Below, piece by piece: positions 35,481-49,267 of a stretch of 64,000 nt of DNA. The notes under the pieces are model-generated. The model was not told the DNA's origin. It did not search any database and saw nothing but the letters and a program-made list of their open reading frames with translations. Made by a program: the position numbers and the translations under genes. Positions within the stretch are counted from its first letter, which is position 1, and the number at the start of each line of letters is the position of its first letter. This DNA comes from Punica granatum (Eukaryota > Streptophyta > Magnoliopsida > Myrtales > Lythraceae). Location of the stretch: assembly GCF_007655135.1 (NCBI RefSeq), contig NC_045134.1, positions 2,810,982 to 2,874,981 of the forward strand. Reading direction: 5' to 3'.

Positions 35481-36914
35481 TGATGAATCCTCTATGCATG
35501 CACTTCTTTTATAAAGCAGCTCCAGCTAGAGGGGAAGGGCCAGCTAGAAGGTATGTTGTAGAAGTTAACGAGCTGGATGTGTGTGCTTGTATATATTTAT
35601 ATATATATATATAGAGAGAGATGATATGACTAATTTAGAAGAGTATGCATGCATGTAACTTGTAGTGAGATGCCAAATAAGAAAGCGCATGTAGTATCCG
35701 TAGTGCTACTGCACTATATCCGTGTCACTATCATCAGTGTATAGGCGCAAAAGAGACAGGGCGGGGAATCAGTACTATTTTGTCGTTTCTTTTACGAGAT
35801 ATTTTCAATTTATTAATTAAAATTTATCATTATTCGAATGCTGATTTGCCCTTACTAAAAAATATTTTTAGTGAATTTCAAACCTTTATGTTGCAAATTA
35901 AATCGCTTATTCTTAGATAATATGTTAACTGCACCACGTCTCGTGATTTAGAGCCGATATCATTAGCCGCAGTTATTGAGACATTGCAATTATTGCTGCT
36001 CTGTATAGTTACCAGCCTTCTACGTTTGTCGTTATTGTGTTATAATTTATAGGAAAAAAATTGCTGAAAAGGTTGTAGAGAGAGAGAGAGAGGTGGGGAG
36101 AGGGAGAGGGGGAGGGGAGGGAAGGATGGAGAGAATTCCATGGCGCCGCCGCCTTCTGCCTTCGGGCCGGGGCGCCGCCCTGAGAGGGGCCCTAGTGTCT
36201 GCTGTATATGGTCAGGAGAGACACATCCCAACGGCTACGTTGACCGCCGCCGACCAAGCTCAATAGTCAATCTGCGTTGGAGACGGGAGCTAATGTTAGT
36301 TTGAATATACAATCTCCATGGGCCTTAATTTCAACTCAACTGTATATATTATTCAGTCATTAGTTCACAAAATCAATACTCAAATGCTTTGATTGAAACA
36401 CTACACCTGAACATCTGCCGACAAATTGTTTTTCGGCCTCAGATCTGAATATACAATATTCTGCGTAAATGATATGACAGAGTACAACAATGCCGAATTC
36501 ACTCCCTGCTTGTTTTAATGTCGAGATCAGCGGTTGTACTGTGTTGTAACTTAACGTATAACTTTTGCAGCAGCACATCAACCAACAGTAGGTACGGTGA
36601 CACCTCTTCCGGAGGACGATCTATCCCCCATTATCCAACTGTTCGTCGAGAATCATAGCATGTAAACAACAATTGCGCATCGTTCAGGAGATTGATTATT
36701 CGGCATATCATGAGCTTTGTATGGTCTTGACATAGAGATGCCAAATCCGAGTACATAGAACACAATCGATCAGTAATACTGGTTCGAATGTTTCTTTCCA
36801 AATCATCACTAAGGGCTTCCCTACAATTACCCTGGAAGTCTGAGGGAAATAAAATGTATCGATCGCTCAAACTGCAGAAGATATCAGGAAGTCTAAGGGA
36901 AATAAAATGTTTAG
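35481..36914. other. Intergenic between LBD and ENGase genes
   Basis: It includes the LBD promoter and a GA-rich low-complexity tract at about 36079-36125, next to a GC-rich patch (36140-36250). Open frames there are compositional. No gene is seen. Confidence 0.5.
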
Positions 36915-39900
36915 CTAGCTAGATAACCATGGAGACTCCAACTCGAGGCAAGCCCCATCATCCCCACACACCTGAACGATAAACCTCAGACTCAAAACGC
37001 CACAGTGCACATCAAGGTCGGAAACATAAAAAGCTCCAACCTGAGCCACTCCAAGAAATTCCCGAACGGTCCTTATACTTCCTGGCACCTCTTCATTTTC
37101 TCTCTCCACATAGATGTTGAAGTTCTTCGAGCCCCTAGGTTCATCACCACTGCCCTCTTTCAGTTTCCAAGTGATCAAAACGCTGAGGGACTTGAATCCA
37201 TCAGAAGGGCCCGAACTCCACTTTACGTGCTTGGTCTCCACCAGCCATGAATTAGAAGGTGGGAGATACGAGCTGGACTCAGAGGATTTGATGGATATAT
37301 GACCAAGTACAGCAGAGAATTTGTGGGACGAGTCATTGTTAGAGTTTCTCCCCAACGATCTGTAGCAGATGGCATTGATTCTTCTTAGGGTGTATCCGCT
37401 CATTTCAATGCTACCTTCTGTTATGATCCATTCAGGCGCACTTTGAAGCACTGCAACTCGGAAAGGAGCAATCACCTTATTGAATTTGGCTGAGAACTGG
37501 TTCATAGAGCCTAAAACATTCTCGTTTGATGCGAGAAGTATTGCGGTTTGCTTGTCTGTTGTTGAAGAGAACTCTAGAGAGAGACCCACCAAAGAATTCA
37601 CCTCTGATTTCACCTGCAAAAGAGTGGAACAAAAGCTTTACCAACATTTGAGAACATTGCAGCAATGCAGAATACTAAGAGTATTGTTTGTGCAATGATG
37701 TCAGAGAACGGAGAGGGTGGAATACCGAGAAAGCAAAATGGACAGGTGACTTGCCCATTAGGAGATCTCCCTCGAAGAGCTTTGCCAAGAAATAATCATC
37801 ATCTTCCAGGGTTCCTCTGAAGGTAAGGTTTCCACCACCACTATACGATGCTCCCTTGAGACTACGGTTCGTACAAATAATACAAAAACATGACGTCCAA
37901 GTAAGACGGATATTTCAAACTTTGGACATAATCAGGATCATAGTATTATATAAACAGACAGTCAATGGAATGGCTAGGACTTACTCAATGAGTACTTCGA
38001 TAGAATCAGGCGAACCATCGGACTTGAGCTCAAGGAAAGGCTGCAAAGCATAACATTAACCATAAATGAGTATGGTGAACAAGCCTACTCAAGGAAACAA
38101 AAGAAAGCATGGCCCATCCTTAGATCATCGGCTTCTCCATTTTAGGTTTTGTGTCATGATATTCTTTTAATCTAGCATGCTATCAGTATGAATTAAGTTC
38201 ATAGAGACCAATAGTGGGAGTTTACCTGAAAACCTTGACAAGATAAGTTGTACCAAGAAGCAGAGGAAATGTTTTCTCCGCTGAAGTAGTAATGATAACC
38301 ACGACCCTGTACAATATCATAACAATAAGGTAATCACCATATAATTGACAAAAGAATAGCTCAACATACCTAAATAAGGTCTTCCTCCATGTGTTCTTGC
38401 AATCATTCTCTTCTAACTACTCACAAAGTGACAGATGATAAAATCTTGTAATCGTTCTTTTCTAAGTTTCTCCCATTTTAGGTTACTTTCTGAATTTAAT
38501 TAAAGAGTTGCTGCGCTGGAAGAGAGGCAGGGCCTTTCAGAAAACCCATTAACTTCGAAATGAATTCTGTTGGAATAATGAAAAAGTTAACTGTGACAGA
38601 GCTAAAAATTGTCTCAGGGTGCATTAGATATAGATAAATAATAAATTAATTGCTCTTCTTTTTTATGAAACAATCATTTGGAAATTTCATTCAACTGATA
38701 CCTGATCAAAATTAGTGTAAAAAGGAAGTGACTTTGGATATTTTTGTTGTACTCCCCAGGACTTCTCGATGAGGGCCCACCATCTGCACAATCAGAAAAT
38801 ATTTAAAAGGTCTCATTCTTTCAGCCTAGAGAAAGTTTCCCTGAATTGGAAAAAAAGAAATGATGTGACATGTTGAGAAGTCTTTCTTACCGATTCTGAG
38901 CAGTTGTAAAATCAGGAGGTTGATTAGTTTCATGGACCCATCCCGGAGCAAATATGGCAGCTGATACCTCTTCCTTCTTGAGTACATCAAGTGCAACATT
39001 TATCTGACATACAGAGGATCACAGAGATTGATAAAATGGAGGAGTGCAAACATCAGATTTAAGGCTAAACAACAGTTACGATAAAAAATAACAAAAGGCT
39101 GGGACCGAAATTGCAAGTACAGCAGTAAAGCTAGGCAAGGTTTAACTTCTCAACACTTACATTCCACTGCCCGCCACCATAAGAGCCCCTTCCAAAGACA
39201 TCAATGCCCATGTAAACATCATACTTCCTATCACCTGCAACAGCAGCTGAAAGCCTTGGATAGTTTTCCTGCATGAATCATAAGAAAATTCTCCACCACT
39301 TGAATAAAATAATTTTAATCAAGCTTTCTAGTGAAAGATGAAATAGCAAGTACCTTCCACGTGTAATTCATGAAGATGCCATCGCAGATATCAAAGAATG
39401 GCCGATTTTTATCAGTGAGCTGATCTTGCCAATCCAAATGGCCCGCAGTGGTAACACTATCATACCTTCATTAAATGATGTCTTTATATAAGACTAACTG
39501 AAGTTGATATAGATGAGTACAAAGAAGGGAATGAAGGATTCTCACCAGATCACTAAAGATCCAGGCTTGGAGGAGTGCATAGTTTGGGTCAGATGACTAA
39601 CAAAGTGCATCATATTGGGGATTTGCTCTTTCTTCAGTTTGACCTCGATATTAATCTGCAAAACGAAGATCTTGTCAGCTGCACTGGCTAGATACAAAGT
39701 ATGTTCCTAAATACAAAATTGGTCCCTAATACGAAAAAAATCAATTTTTCAATGGAAGCGGAATGGGCAGAATCAGAACATTCCTCAGAATCATCACCTA
39801 CACAGATGAAACGAGACAAGAATTCAAAGAGGGCGTGGTAGATTATTAGGAGGAAAATACCAGCCATCCATCAAAGCCCAATTCAACTGCAAGCTCCGTC

Positions 39901-40794
39901 AAGCGCTCGGCATACATTTCAGCAGACTCCTTTGTCAACAGCAACTTATCGCAAGTAAGTCGCCCCTCATCCCATTCTGTGAGGAAAGTCCCCAGCACCT
40001 CATATCAGTAAGAATAACTATATATCAGATTTCCTTCAACACTTATCTGCCCGCAATGTCTTATCTTTCGCGACTTTTCCTTCGATACTATGGCAATGAC
40101 AATTTTCTTACAAGTAGTCAAAATTTTGATTGCATTGATATCACAAGATAGCATATTCACTCAACCAGAAATTCCGGATATCTACAATGGCGAAATCAAA
40201 TGGCAAAAGGCCGAGCTTTATATCTCTAACACTAGAAAAATTCAACCCTTCAGAGACAAAAGATGAACAAATGAAAAACCGAGAATTTACCCGAACGCCG
40301 TGTCTGTGGGCAGTGTTAGTCCAGCAAGGAGGTGGAATAGTGACTAGATCGTGCGAGAAATACACGAAAATGTCCATCAAGTACCAGTGCCAGATGGCGT
40401 AGCCTCCGCCGTTCTTCCCTCCCTGTACCCACCGGTCGTCGCTGTAGCCGCCCTGCATATCATGGCAGACCAAAACCCTGGGCCGGTCGGGCAGATTGGG
40501 GCTCTGCTGAAGGAGTGGGACGGAAGCTCTGTTGAAGGGGAAGTGGAAGGAGGAGAAGAAGGAGCGAGAGGAGAGGGACTCGAGGGTTCTAATTGGATAC
40601 GAGACGGGGACCGAGGGAGCTAGTGGGTCGAACTCGGTGGGGTTGGCCTCAGAGGATTCCGGCGCCCGCGCCGGTTCTTCAGCGAGTGGTTTGAGGAGCT
40701 GAGACATCACGAATCGGAAGAGAGAGCGGAGGAGGTTGAGGAGGAAGAAGAGCGGCGAATTGCGGCCGAGGAGGAGGCGGAGAGGGTGCATCAA
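36915..40794 (-). CDS. Cytosolic endo-beta-N-acetylglucosaminidase (ENGase), GH85
   Basis: Eleven exons, 40794-40291, 39998-39861, 39655-39546, 39465-39354, 39268-39161, 39003-38891, 38783-38702, 38306-38226, 38040-37985, 37861-37726 and 37613-36915, all GT-AG with matching phases, give 712 residues. The GH85 barrel shows VCHDMQGGY, YAIWHWYLMDIFVYFSH, GTFLTEWDEG, then GFDGWLINIEVKL carrying the catalytic Asn-x-Glu pair (N216, E218), WYDSVTTAGHLDWQDQL and DGIFMNYTWK. A beta-sandwich tail follows. The enzyme cuts between the two core GlcNAc residues of N-glycans in the cytosol and releases free GN1 glycans. Met1 (40794) is followed by a leucine-rich stretch; Met30 (40707) is an alternative start. 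Arabidopsis has two such genes, one next to eIF2-alpha. Confidence 0.94.
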
Positions 40795-41089
40795 TGGAGG
40801 TCTTGGCCATCCCTCATGGAGGCGTCCGCGGCTCCGCGACGAGGACGATGACTTTTTTCGTCAAGTCAACGCCGCCAAGTCCACGTGGGAAGAAGTATTG
40901 AGTTATGCGCTATGTAGCATCATTTTGTGAGATAATTGCGGAGTTCTACCAAAACTATCTGATCAGTTTCAAATTAGCCCATGATAGTTCAATTCTGGTG
41001 ATTCCACGAACTCTGACGTCCCTTACCATATAAATAAATTAAAATGAATACTCAAGTTCATGGAATTTTGCATGCAATCTGAAGTTGCT

Positions 41090-41945
41090 TTGGCTCTTGC
41101 TAAGTAGGGCAGGCTCTTTATGGATTGCCTGGGCCAGTGAGTACTTGATTAAGGGATGCCTAACCCCCGCTCTTATGCATGGAGGAAGCTTTTAAAGCTA
41201 AGAAATTTGGCCTATCCACCCATTAGACATGAACTTGGGTATGGGAAGCAAACTATGGTTCTGGTTTGATAATTAACTGGGAGCACTGGTTGTCCCCTTA
41301 TTCAGAAAACCAACAAGAGGTCAAAGGTTTGGAATTCCCTTATACTCAACTGTTGCTGAAGTTTTGGAAGATGCAAGATGGTTACAAAAGAAGCTGCAGA
41401 GATAAGAGGAGGCAGGAGATTCGAGACCTTATTATGAAGACCAATTTGTCTGCAGAGACATTCAGATAAGGTGGTTTGGTTGGCTGAGAAGAAGAAGAAG
41501 GGTACATTTACAGTAGCCAGTGCATGGCATGTTTTGAGGCAACGGAGCTGTGGCGTGACGTGCCTTGGTATAAACTCATTTGGAGTTCTCCCGTAATTCT
41601 AAGGCACAGTGTCATGGGCTGGTTAGCTGTAAATAACAGATTAGCCACACCAGACAGAGTAGCTGCCTGGAATTTTGGGAAAAAAGTATGCAGCACTTGT
41701 CTTCTCCATAACGAAGAGGAGGAAAGTAGGGATCACTTGTTTCTCACTTGCAAAGTTTCTAAAAAGGTGTGGGAAAGGTTGTTGCAAGAAGAAGTTGGTA
41801 TCTGCAGAACTGTTGGATGTTGGGCAGAAGAATTTGATTGTGACTCTGCATTTGCTTGGATTATAGGGACTAAGGGCAGATCGACTGATGCTACAATATT
41901 AAAGGCTCTTATGAACGATCTACATTATTGAAGTTTGGGCTGACC
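41090..41945 (+). mobile_element. LINE (non-LTR retrotransposon) remnant
   Basis: It encodes fragments typical of the end of plant LINE ORF2: YAWRKLLKLRNLAYPPIRHE with stops, then, after frame changes, a zf-RVT region (WYKLIWSSPVILRHSVMGWL, then CSTCLLHNEEEESRDHLFLTC). The reverse-transcriptase core itself is absent. It is 5'-truncated and decayed. Confidence 0.8.
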
Positions 41946-44928
41946 GATATAGGAGGATCTTCCAAGCGACAGTCTTCTACTACTCGTAGCTGCTCCGGTG
42001 GAAAGAATCATACAATGTCTCAAACTTAAAATTTTGTCCATCCCAAAAGTGTCTTATAAGTTATTATTTTCTTCTACTGTTGCAATTCCTTGAAGACTAT
42101 TTTTGCTAAGCTGAGTGTGAGCTCCATGGTTGCAGTATCACATACGATGGTGAACTAATTTTCGTTTAGTTTATTATTAGAGAAAGCAACCACTTAAGTT
42201 TCATTGAGAAAGAGTTTGTTCGGGATTTTTTTTTTCTGCAGCGACGTTCATTTTCATAAGTTTTGGGCTGGTTATAATTGCGTAATAAGTGGCTTGTATT
42301 TCCTTTGTATTTATTATTTTTTTTTGTTGAAAATGAAAGTTTCATCATTCATATCAAAGTGAGTGTAGTGCAATGGTGCATGCCCTCACCTGGTAAACAA
42401 GAAGTTTCAGATTTGATACTTTGATGAGAATACTCGTGCCTCATTATTAGATATTTATGATTTCTATTTCATTATACTGAGCTTATAAAAAAAACTCAAG
42501 CTTCCATCACTCTTTAAAAGAAACCCACTTGGCAAAATATTTTAAGAGAAGTTTTAGTTCATCAATCTAATTGGACAAACAAGAATTGAGAGATGAGCAA
42601 CCGAATTATGTTTGCTATAAAACAAGAAGTAACAACAATATCTTCTCTAACACCCGAAAAATAATAAAATAAGAATCAAGATAAATCCTTTCCATAAATG
42701 TCAGTTGGTTTGGGACAGAATCCCAGCAGTTTATGGTACATAGAAAGCTCAGTTTTATCCAACAAATCCTTAAGAGACCAGAAAAATATTTTAAGGTATG
42801 ACAAGAGAGCACATCAAGGGTCACCCTCGAGAAAAGCCAGTGGACCAGGCACGAAATTAAGCTCGGAAGAGGATTGATTCAATAGCAAGCAAGAAACCAC
42901 ACTCTTCGATGTGCTAGTACAATTCCCCGATTTCACGACTAGTGAGTAATGGGGACCTTCAAGCGTCCATTCTGAAGATCTAATCTCAATTGCTTTTAGA
43001 TGGTTGTATTGGATTAAGCCGTAGAAGAAAACTTATCACGATACGAGCTCCCTTTCTTTCTCGCGGGAAATATGCAATGTGATTTTTTGAGTAATATCAC
43101 ACGAGGTGTTTTCCACATGTTGGTGGAAAAGTAAGTCCCGTTCGGGCATCAACGTGTGTTGCCTCGGAGAGTTTCCAGGTGGATTTAAACTACTAACTGT
43201 GGATAAAATTTGTCCGCTAATAAAACAATTACAAACTGCATCACACCTCATAATTGAGATAATGTGATTTTCCATATAATTATATTTGATGTGTGCTAGT
43301 TAAGCATACCTACACACGTGATGGAAAGATTATCAATAACTAAAAAGTGTGTCTATATGGATATACATTATTATGTTTTGGTATTACTATTGGCACTGCC
43401 ATAGTCCATTATCGAACGGGTTGATAACTCGTGATTATGCATATACATACACTGATGACAGCTGAGTGTTGACTTTTGGATGATATCAGGGAGAGTGAGG
43501 AATACAAGCAAACGGGGCAATGCCAACCAATTAAATGCCGAAATATCACCAAATGGTTACATCACTCTTCACCTAAAACCTCTATATTCTATATTAAGGA
43601 AGATCGATTTATTTTCCTTAGACATTCCATTAATGCAATGGAAATTCCATGTGGCTGAATTGGGAAAAGATAGAAGTAAGTGTGATGACATTGACATGAA
43701 ATCCTTCACGCCAACCTTACCTTAGCAGTCAAGCAACATTATAGCCTCACTTTCCATCATTCTACAAGTCTCTAGTGCACGAATTCTTCCTCCTTAGTCC
43801 CTATTCGTCTATTTTAGAAGGGTACTTATAATTTCCCACGGGGAGCCCACCAATAAAATCTAATGCCAATTAGGCCGGTGTATTCATATGCCAGTTCGAC
43901 TGTTGAGACGCATAACCTGGCTTATAGATGGATCAGATTTGTCATGATACTTAACGGAACATACGGATTCGAACTGTACGATCAAGGGGAGCATAACAAT
44001 ATTTATAGCCAACAGATCAATAGGAAATTTGTTCAGAGCACGGTAGAGTAGAGCCCCACAGTTTGCCGATACCATCGTTTCCGTGATCTTACGATTGTAC
44101 AAATTGCACACCATCACATTTTGGAATCATTTCCTTCATCTATATCTATATCTATATGGATCGTTTATTTTCAGCCGTATCCCGTCCAAGATTTGGCAGT
44201 GGTTCCTATGTTTGAAAATATATATACAAAGAGCACTTAGAAACAAGTTTTCTTAGTGAAGAGCCTGTCACCTATATACTCATTATTATTTTATAAGGTG
44301 AACCGAAAATGTGGACTTTGTTTATTGATATACAAAAGCATGTGGAAGAGATTTTGGAAGGAAATGCAGAACAAATGATTCTACCGAAAAAAAAAAAATA
44401 GAACAGATGATCGTATGTAAACATCTTAACTGAAATATTCATAAAACACTGACTCAAACTAAAACATAGGTTGAAATCGAGTTAAGATCTTACACCTTGA
44501 TAGTATTTATTATTCACATTTTTGAAAGGTTCACCTTGTTTTATAAAATATGAAACTTCTTATCGAGATTCTATATATTCATGAAACGAATGAAATATCG
44601 TTTCTCAGACATCAAATCCACAATTTAATACCCAAAACACGAAAAATTGTCTCTTTTTTTTTATCAATATTGTTGAAATTATGACCCAAAACAATTTGCT
44701 CGAAATAGTGATTCCCAACGTAAAATAATCAGCCCAAATTTTTTTTATTGACAGCCAATTGAACCCCTGTGTCTTGTATTTGTAATCTCAATAACATTTA
44801 TATATATATATATATATTATTTTTTTTGCTAAAAATGTTTCCTATATTAACATTAACAAGACATCGTCAGACTTCACCGGAACTCATAGTGTTTCTGAAG
44901 AGACAAACAACACCTTACCTACAAAAAA
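41946..44928. other. Intergenic stretch without a gene
   Basis: About 3 kb between the LINE remnant and the TBL gene. It has one SINE-like relic and otherwise AT-rich sequence. A weak inverted similarity exists between about 43078 and 43270 (GTGATTTTTTGAG / ATGTGATTTTCC). No RNA gene or coding exon is recognised. Confidence 0.5.
42355..42490 (+). mobile_element. SINE-like relic, family 2, plus orientation
   Basis: GTGTAGTGCAATGGTGCATG serves as the tRNA-like head, followed by a B-box-like AGTTTCAGATTTGATAC and a tail shared with the 25.1, 30.6 and 31.75 kb relics (ATTTCATTATACTGAG). Confidence 0.5.
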
Positions 44929-47900
44929 ATGAAGCAGTCAATCTCTGCTTCTGTTGCTGCTCCTTCAACTCTTCCTTCCCTTTCTATCCTCCGTAAAGCT
45001 CGGCTCTCTCCGTACCTCATCTCGCTGTTAATTTTCATTCTGTTCGTCTCGGTTCTGTACGGAGAAGACCTCTTGTGCATCTTTGGGCAGCAGCTCCAGC
45101 TCAACCAGGTCCCAGACAGCCCAGTTTCAGGAACAAGTGAGTAAAACCGCAGCCGGTCTAACAACTTGGCCCCAATCATCGCAAGTCAACCGGGATAGTC
45201 ATTGTAGATCAGGAACCAAATGCTGGCCTGTTCGATACAGTAGAACTCTTAGAGTTTTCCAGACGCTTTTTCTTAGAACAATTTTTTACTCCACCAATCA
45301 TTTTCTGCTCTGAAGACCTTATAGTATTTACTCTTCCGTTCGAGTTTTCCTTCTCTTTTAGCCATACATTGACACAAGACTACGAGTATGAAGTACACGA
45401 ATGAAGGGCTAGAAACTCATCAACATGTATCGAGCTTATTTATGAAACAGAATTGATTTTGTTTTTGTTTTCGGAGCGGGTCAGAGGAGGAGAAGCAAAG
45501 CAAGAAGCTGCCCTTTGCTATTGGAGGGGATCACGAGCCAGAACTGGAAGGCTGTGATATATTCAGTGGAAAGTGGGTGTGGGACGACTCATCCCGGCCG
45601 CTCTATGACGAGTCTGACTGCCCGTACCTTCAGCCCCAGGTGACCTGCCAAGAGCATGGACGGCCCGACCGGGACTACCAGTTCTGGAGGTGGCAGCCCG
45701 AAGGCTGTTCTCTTCCCAGGTTCGTGTCGAACTCCATTCTTCAAGGAAACTGAGAACATGCTAAGATAATTGAGCAGCCATCTGTAAGATGATACACAAT
45801 TTTAAACGATACATATGCTTCGTCTGTTAAATTAGCAATTTAATTTGCACATTTATTCAACTCGAAAGAACGATGTGGATTGAAACTCTAGCGCTATATT
45901 CAACTCATCGAATGCGTCTAGAAATGCATTTATTTGACAGCGGCACCTTGTATACATCCATTCTTTATGAAAGATTTTGGACCTAAAAGTCTGTTTTTCC
46001 TTCTTCTTCTTCTTCTTCTTTTTTGTGAATTATAATATCTTGTCTCATAGTATTTCTTATTTCTCATTTAATATATATATATATATACTGTTGAAATTAC
46101 GGATATATTTATCCTATTGGATGAGACTAATCTCATTTAGGCGTTGACTTGGCCTTAAACACAAGTTACTTCAATGAGTTTTAAGCTCTTGTATTGCAAA
46201 TAAATTCGTTTATTGGTAGCTCAATTTTTTTGTTATAAACTTGTAGCTTAATTTTGACATTAAATTAAAGCACATCCTCGGGGATGACGTGTATAAATAT
46301 TTTCAATTCAACTTCTTTCTCACGTTCCTCTTGGTCTCCGGCGGATTTACCCAACGTTGACTCGTCGGACGGGTGATCCATCATGCAGCGCCGGCAGGGT
46401 GGCCACATTCCACGTCTCCTACGCGATACCTTTTTCTTTTTCCAAATAATTTTTTTAATAACTTATTGAATTAAATTAATTAGAATGAATTAATTATTAG
46501 TTGGGCCCAGTTAATTACATTAACTGTCTTGGACTCTCACGTGGATTTTGGACTTGGGCTTTAATCCTTGAGGAGCCCAGAAGATAAAAATCTATGGGCT
46601 TGCTTTGTCCAGTGAGGGCAAGAACAGGACAGTTCATTCTGGGGTTGGGCTGTTTCATGTTAAGAGACACACTAATTTGTCATGAACATAAATTCTTCGG
46701 ACAATCGGATAAATCGAACGTTAGACGATTGTTGGTTATAGTTCTTGTTATAATAAAATTAAATGATGGATGCAGCTTCAATGCCACATTGATGCTGGAG
46801 GCACTGAGAGGAAAGAGGATGATGTTCGTTGGAGACTCCCTCAACAGAGGCCAGTTCATGTCCATGGCCTGCCTCCTCAACTCCGTCATCCCTCGAAACG
46901 CCTCCTCCTTGCACACATTCGGCTCCCTCTCGGTCTTTACTGCTAAGGTCAGCATCAGCACTTCTACTTTCGTATATATGATTCGAGTGACTAATTCTTG
47001 CTGGTAAAAGTTACGGAAGCAGAGCCAAGCTGTAATTACATAATGTACGGACGCGAACTGATTTTTGTGTGGTTTATAATAATTAATACAGGAGTATAAT
47101 GCAACGGTTGAGTTCTATTGGGCACCATTCCTTCTAGAATCAAACTCAGACAATGCCGACGTCCACAGGATATCCGACCGGATCGTGAGGAAAGGCTCGA
47201 TCAACAAGCACGGCAAGCACTGGAAAGGGGTCGACATAATGGTGTTTAATACATATCTTTGGTGGATGACTGGTTTGAAAATGAAGATCATGTAACTGCT
47301 ACATATCCGTTCCCTTAAATTACCATTCTTTTTAAATTTCCCCATTTAAAATTATACTCTCTAGTTTGTATATTTTATTCTTTTTAAATAAATAAAAAAA
47401 CAGGAGAGGATCATTTGATGATGAAGTGAAGGACATCTTTGAGGTATCAACTGAGGATGCTTACAGGATGGGAATGAAGGCCATGTTGAGATGGGTCCAA
47501 AGGAACATGGATCTCAACAGGACCAGAGTCTTCTTTGTTAGCATGTCACCTTCTCATGGAAAGTAAGTTCCCCCTTTGAGCTGATCTCCTTACCGGAAAA
47601 TTATCCGGTCCAGTAGCCGGACCATTCAGAGATCCCTCAGAGTTATCGGATCGGAACATTAAGTTGGGTCCCGTGCTGATCTAAGAGCTCCGAGAGACCT
47701 CTAAATGGTCCGATAGTTGAAACGTAGAATATTTTCCGATTATCGCGAGGGAAATTCAAAATTCTCTCGAGAAAATTAGAAAAAGGTTTATATCATATTT
47801 GATGACAAGAAACAACAGATAAAGGAAGCTGCCAAGAGCTGGCTTTGCATGTGGCAGTTGGCTATGCGAGGACTTGTTAAATCAGTTTGTGAAAACCAGT

Positions 47901-48540
47901 AGCTGTCCCATTCCCACAGACAATATTATGTGGAGTAGAGCAAAGTGACAATTCCTCTACCAAACAGATGAGTTAAGAAACAGTTGCTGAAAGCGATATT
48001 TTAGGAAAAATTACGAGGGACAACGTTCATAATCCAATGTGCCATGACATGGAAAGTAACCTAACCATTGAGATTTGGCAACTTCCAAAAATCATAAGCA
48101 TTTTGTGAGTTCCTTTTCCATGTCGACGGTACAATTACGGATAGTGCAACCAATTCTGTCCGGTCTATACTTGAGTATCGGTATCTTCTGCTGACTGTAG
48201 GAGCATAGATTGGGGCGGCGAGCCTGGTGGCAACTGCTACAACCAGACGACCATGATCGCGGACCCGCACTATTGGGGCTCCGACTGCCGGAGATCCATT
48301 ATGCAAGTGATCGGAGATGTCTTCTCGAAGACGGAGATCCCCATCACTCTGCTCAACATCACGCGGCTCTCTGCCTATAGGAAGGATGCCCATACCTCCA
48401 TCTACAAGAAGCATTGGACTCGCCCCACCCCCGAGCAGCTCGCCAACCCTGCCAGCTACGCCGACTGTGTCCATTGGTGCCTGCCCGGGCTCCAGGATAC
48501 CTGGAATGAGCTCCTCTTTACGAAACTCTTCTTCCCATGA
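44929..48540 (+). CDS. TRICHOME BIREFRINGENCE-LIKE protein (TBL33-like xylan O-acetyltransferase)
   Basis: Six exons, 44929-45136, 45485-45719, 46776-46947, 47092-47291, 47404-47562 and 48201-48540, with GT-AG introns, give 437 residues. There is a type II membrane anchor at about 26-45 ([17 protein letters not shown]), then the TBL domain ([31 protein letters not shown]) and the DUF231/PC-esterase domain. The GDS catalytic block is at 167-169 ([13 protein letters not shown]), and the D-x-x-H block at D413-H416 (DCVHWCLPG). TBL enzymes acetylate cell-wall polysaccharides in the Golgi; the group resembling this protein acts on xylan. Length and domains are complete. Intron 2 (45720-46775) is long and holds repeat-like sequence from about 46090. 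TBL33 is the best-guess orthologue, supported by neighbourhood as well as sequence. Confidence 0.92.
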
Positions 48541-49262
48541 TCGTTCGCTTAATTTGCGAACGCGAATGTTCGTGAAATGTATCCAATTTTTCCACGGAAA
48601 TCTAAAGCTGGTGTTGTAAAGAAACAAAGCGTAGTTCACAATTGAATTGAATCTTCTTAAAAGAAAAGACTACCCCTACAATTGAAATCTTTTTTTCCGA
48701 AAAGCTGAAATTTCTTTTATAATCGAAAAAATATATATATTATACATCAAAAGAAACACATTTTGTTTTTCATGAATTTAACTGATTCGACCGATGCACA
48801 CTACCCCTACTTGTTCTGCAACTTTCCTAATAATTCCAGATTCTGGACAGGACTTTATCGAAAGAAAGCAGAAGGGCCAGCCTATAGATCTGATAAAAGC
48901 CATCTGATTGGTCTCGAAATGCGAAACTTTTCCGAATTTTTACCTGTGTGCGTTTTTATTCCCCGACAGCTTTTTTTCCTTCACTTCTTTAACAGCATTT
49001 AGGCAACATATTCGTATACGTATGTGCACGTAGACACAAATTAATCGACTTTGTCCCACCGTTTCGTAGTAATTAATCTATTGCAACTATATATATATAT
49101 ATATAATATTTCATATGTATTGTGGAGAGATTATTTTATTCGTTGCAGATGTTTTGTCTCACACGTCTATTTTTTTGGGAAAATAGTCAATTGTTCTTTT
49201 AATATGCTCCTAGTTGGGTCAGGATAAAAGCAAAATATATATGAAAGCTAGCAAACACCAAG
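48541..49262. other. 3' flank of the TBL gene
   Basis: Trailer and AT-rich sequence with a TA run near 49089-49106. No gene is seen. Confidence 0.5.
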
Positions 49263-49267
49263 TTAGT

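Noticed and set aside
36040..36231. Pro/Ser/Leu-rich minus-strand frame
   Set aside because: It is a product of the GA-rich low-complexity tract. There is no domain and no neighbouring exon.
37861..37866. ENGase exon 10 acceptor at the AG just before GGAGCATCG
   Set aside because: It puts the exon out of phase with exon 9. The upstream AG (acceptor at 37863-37862) restores the frame as DLKGASYSGGG.
43078..43275. Inverted GTGATTTTTTGAG / ATGTGATTTTCC pair considered as a transposon
   Set aside because: The match is too short and no consistent ends or target duplication were found.
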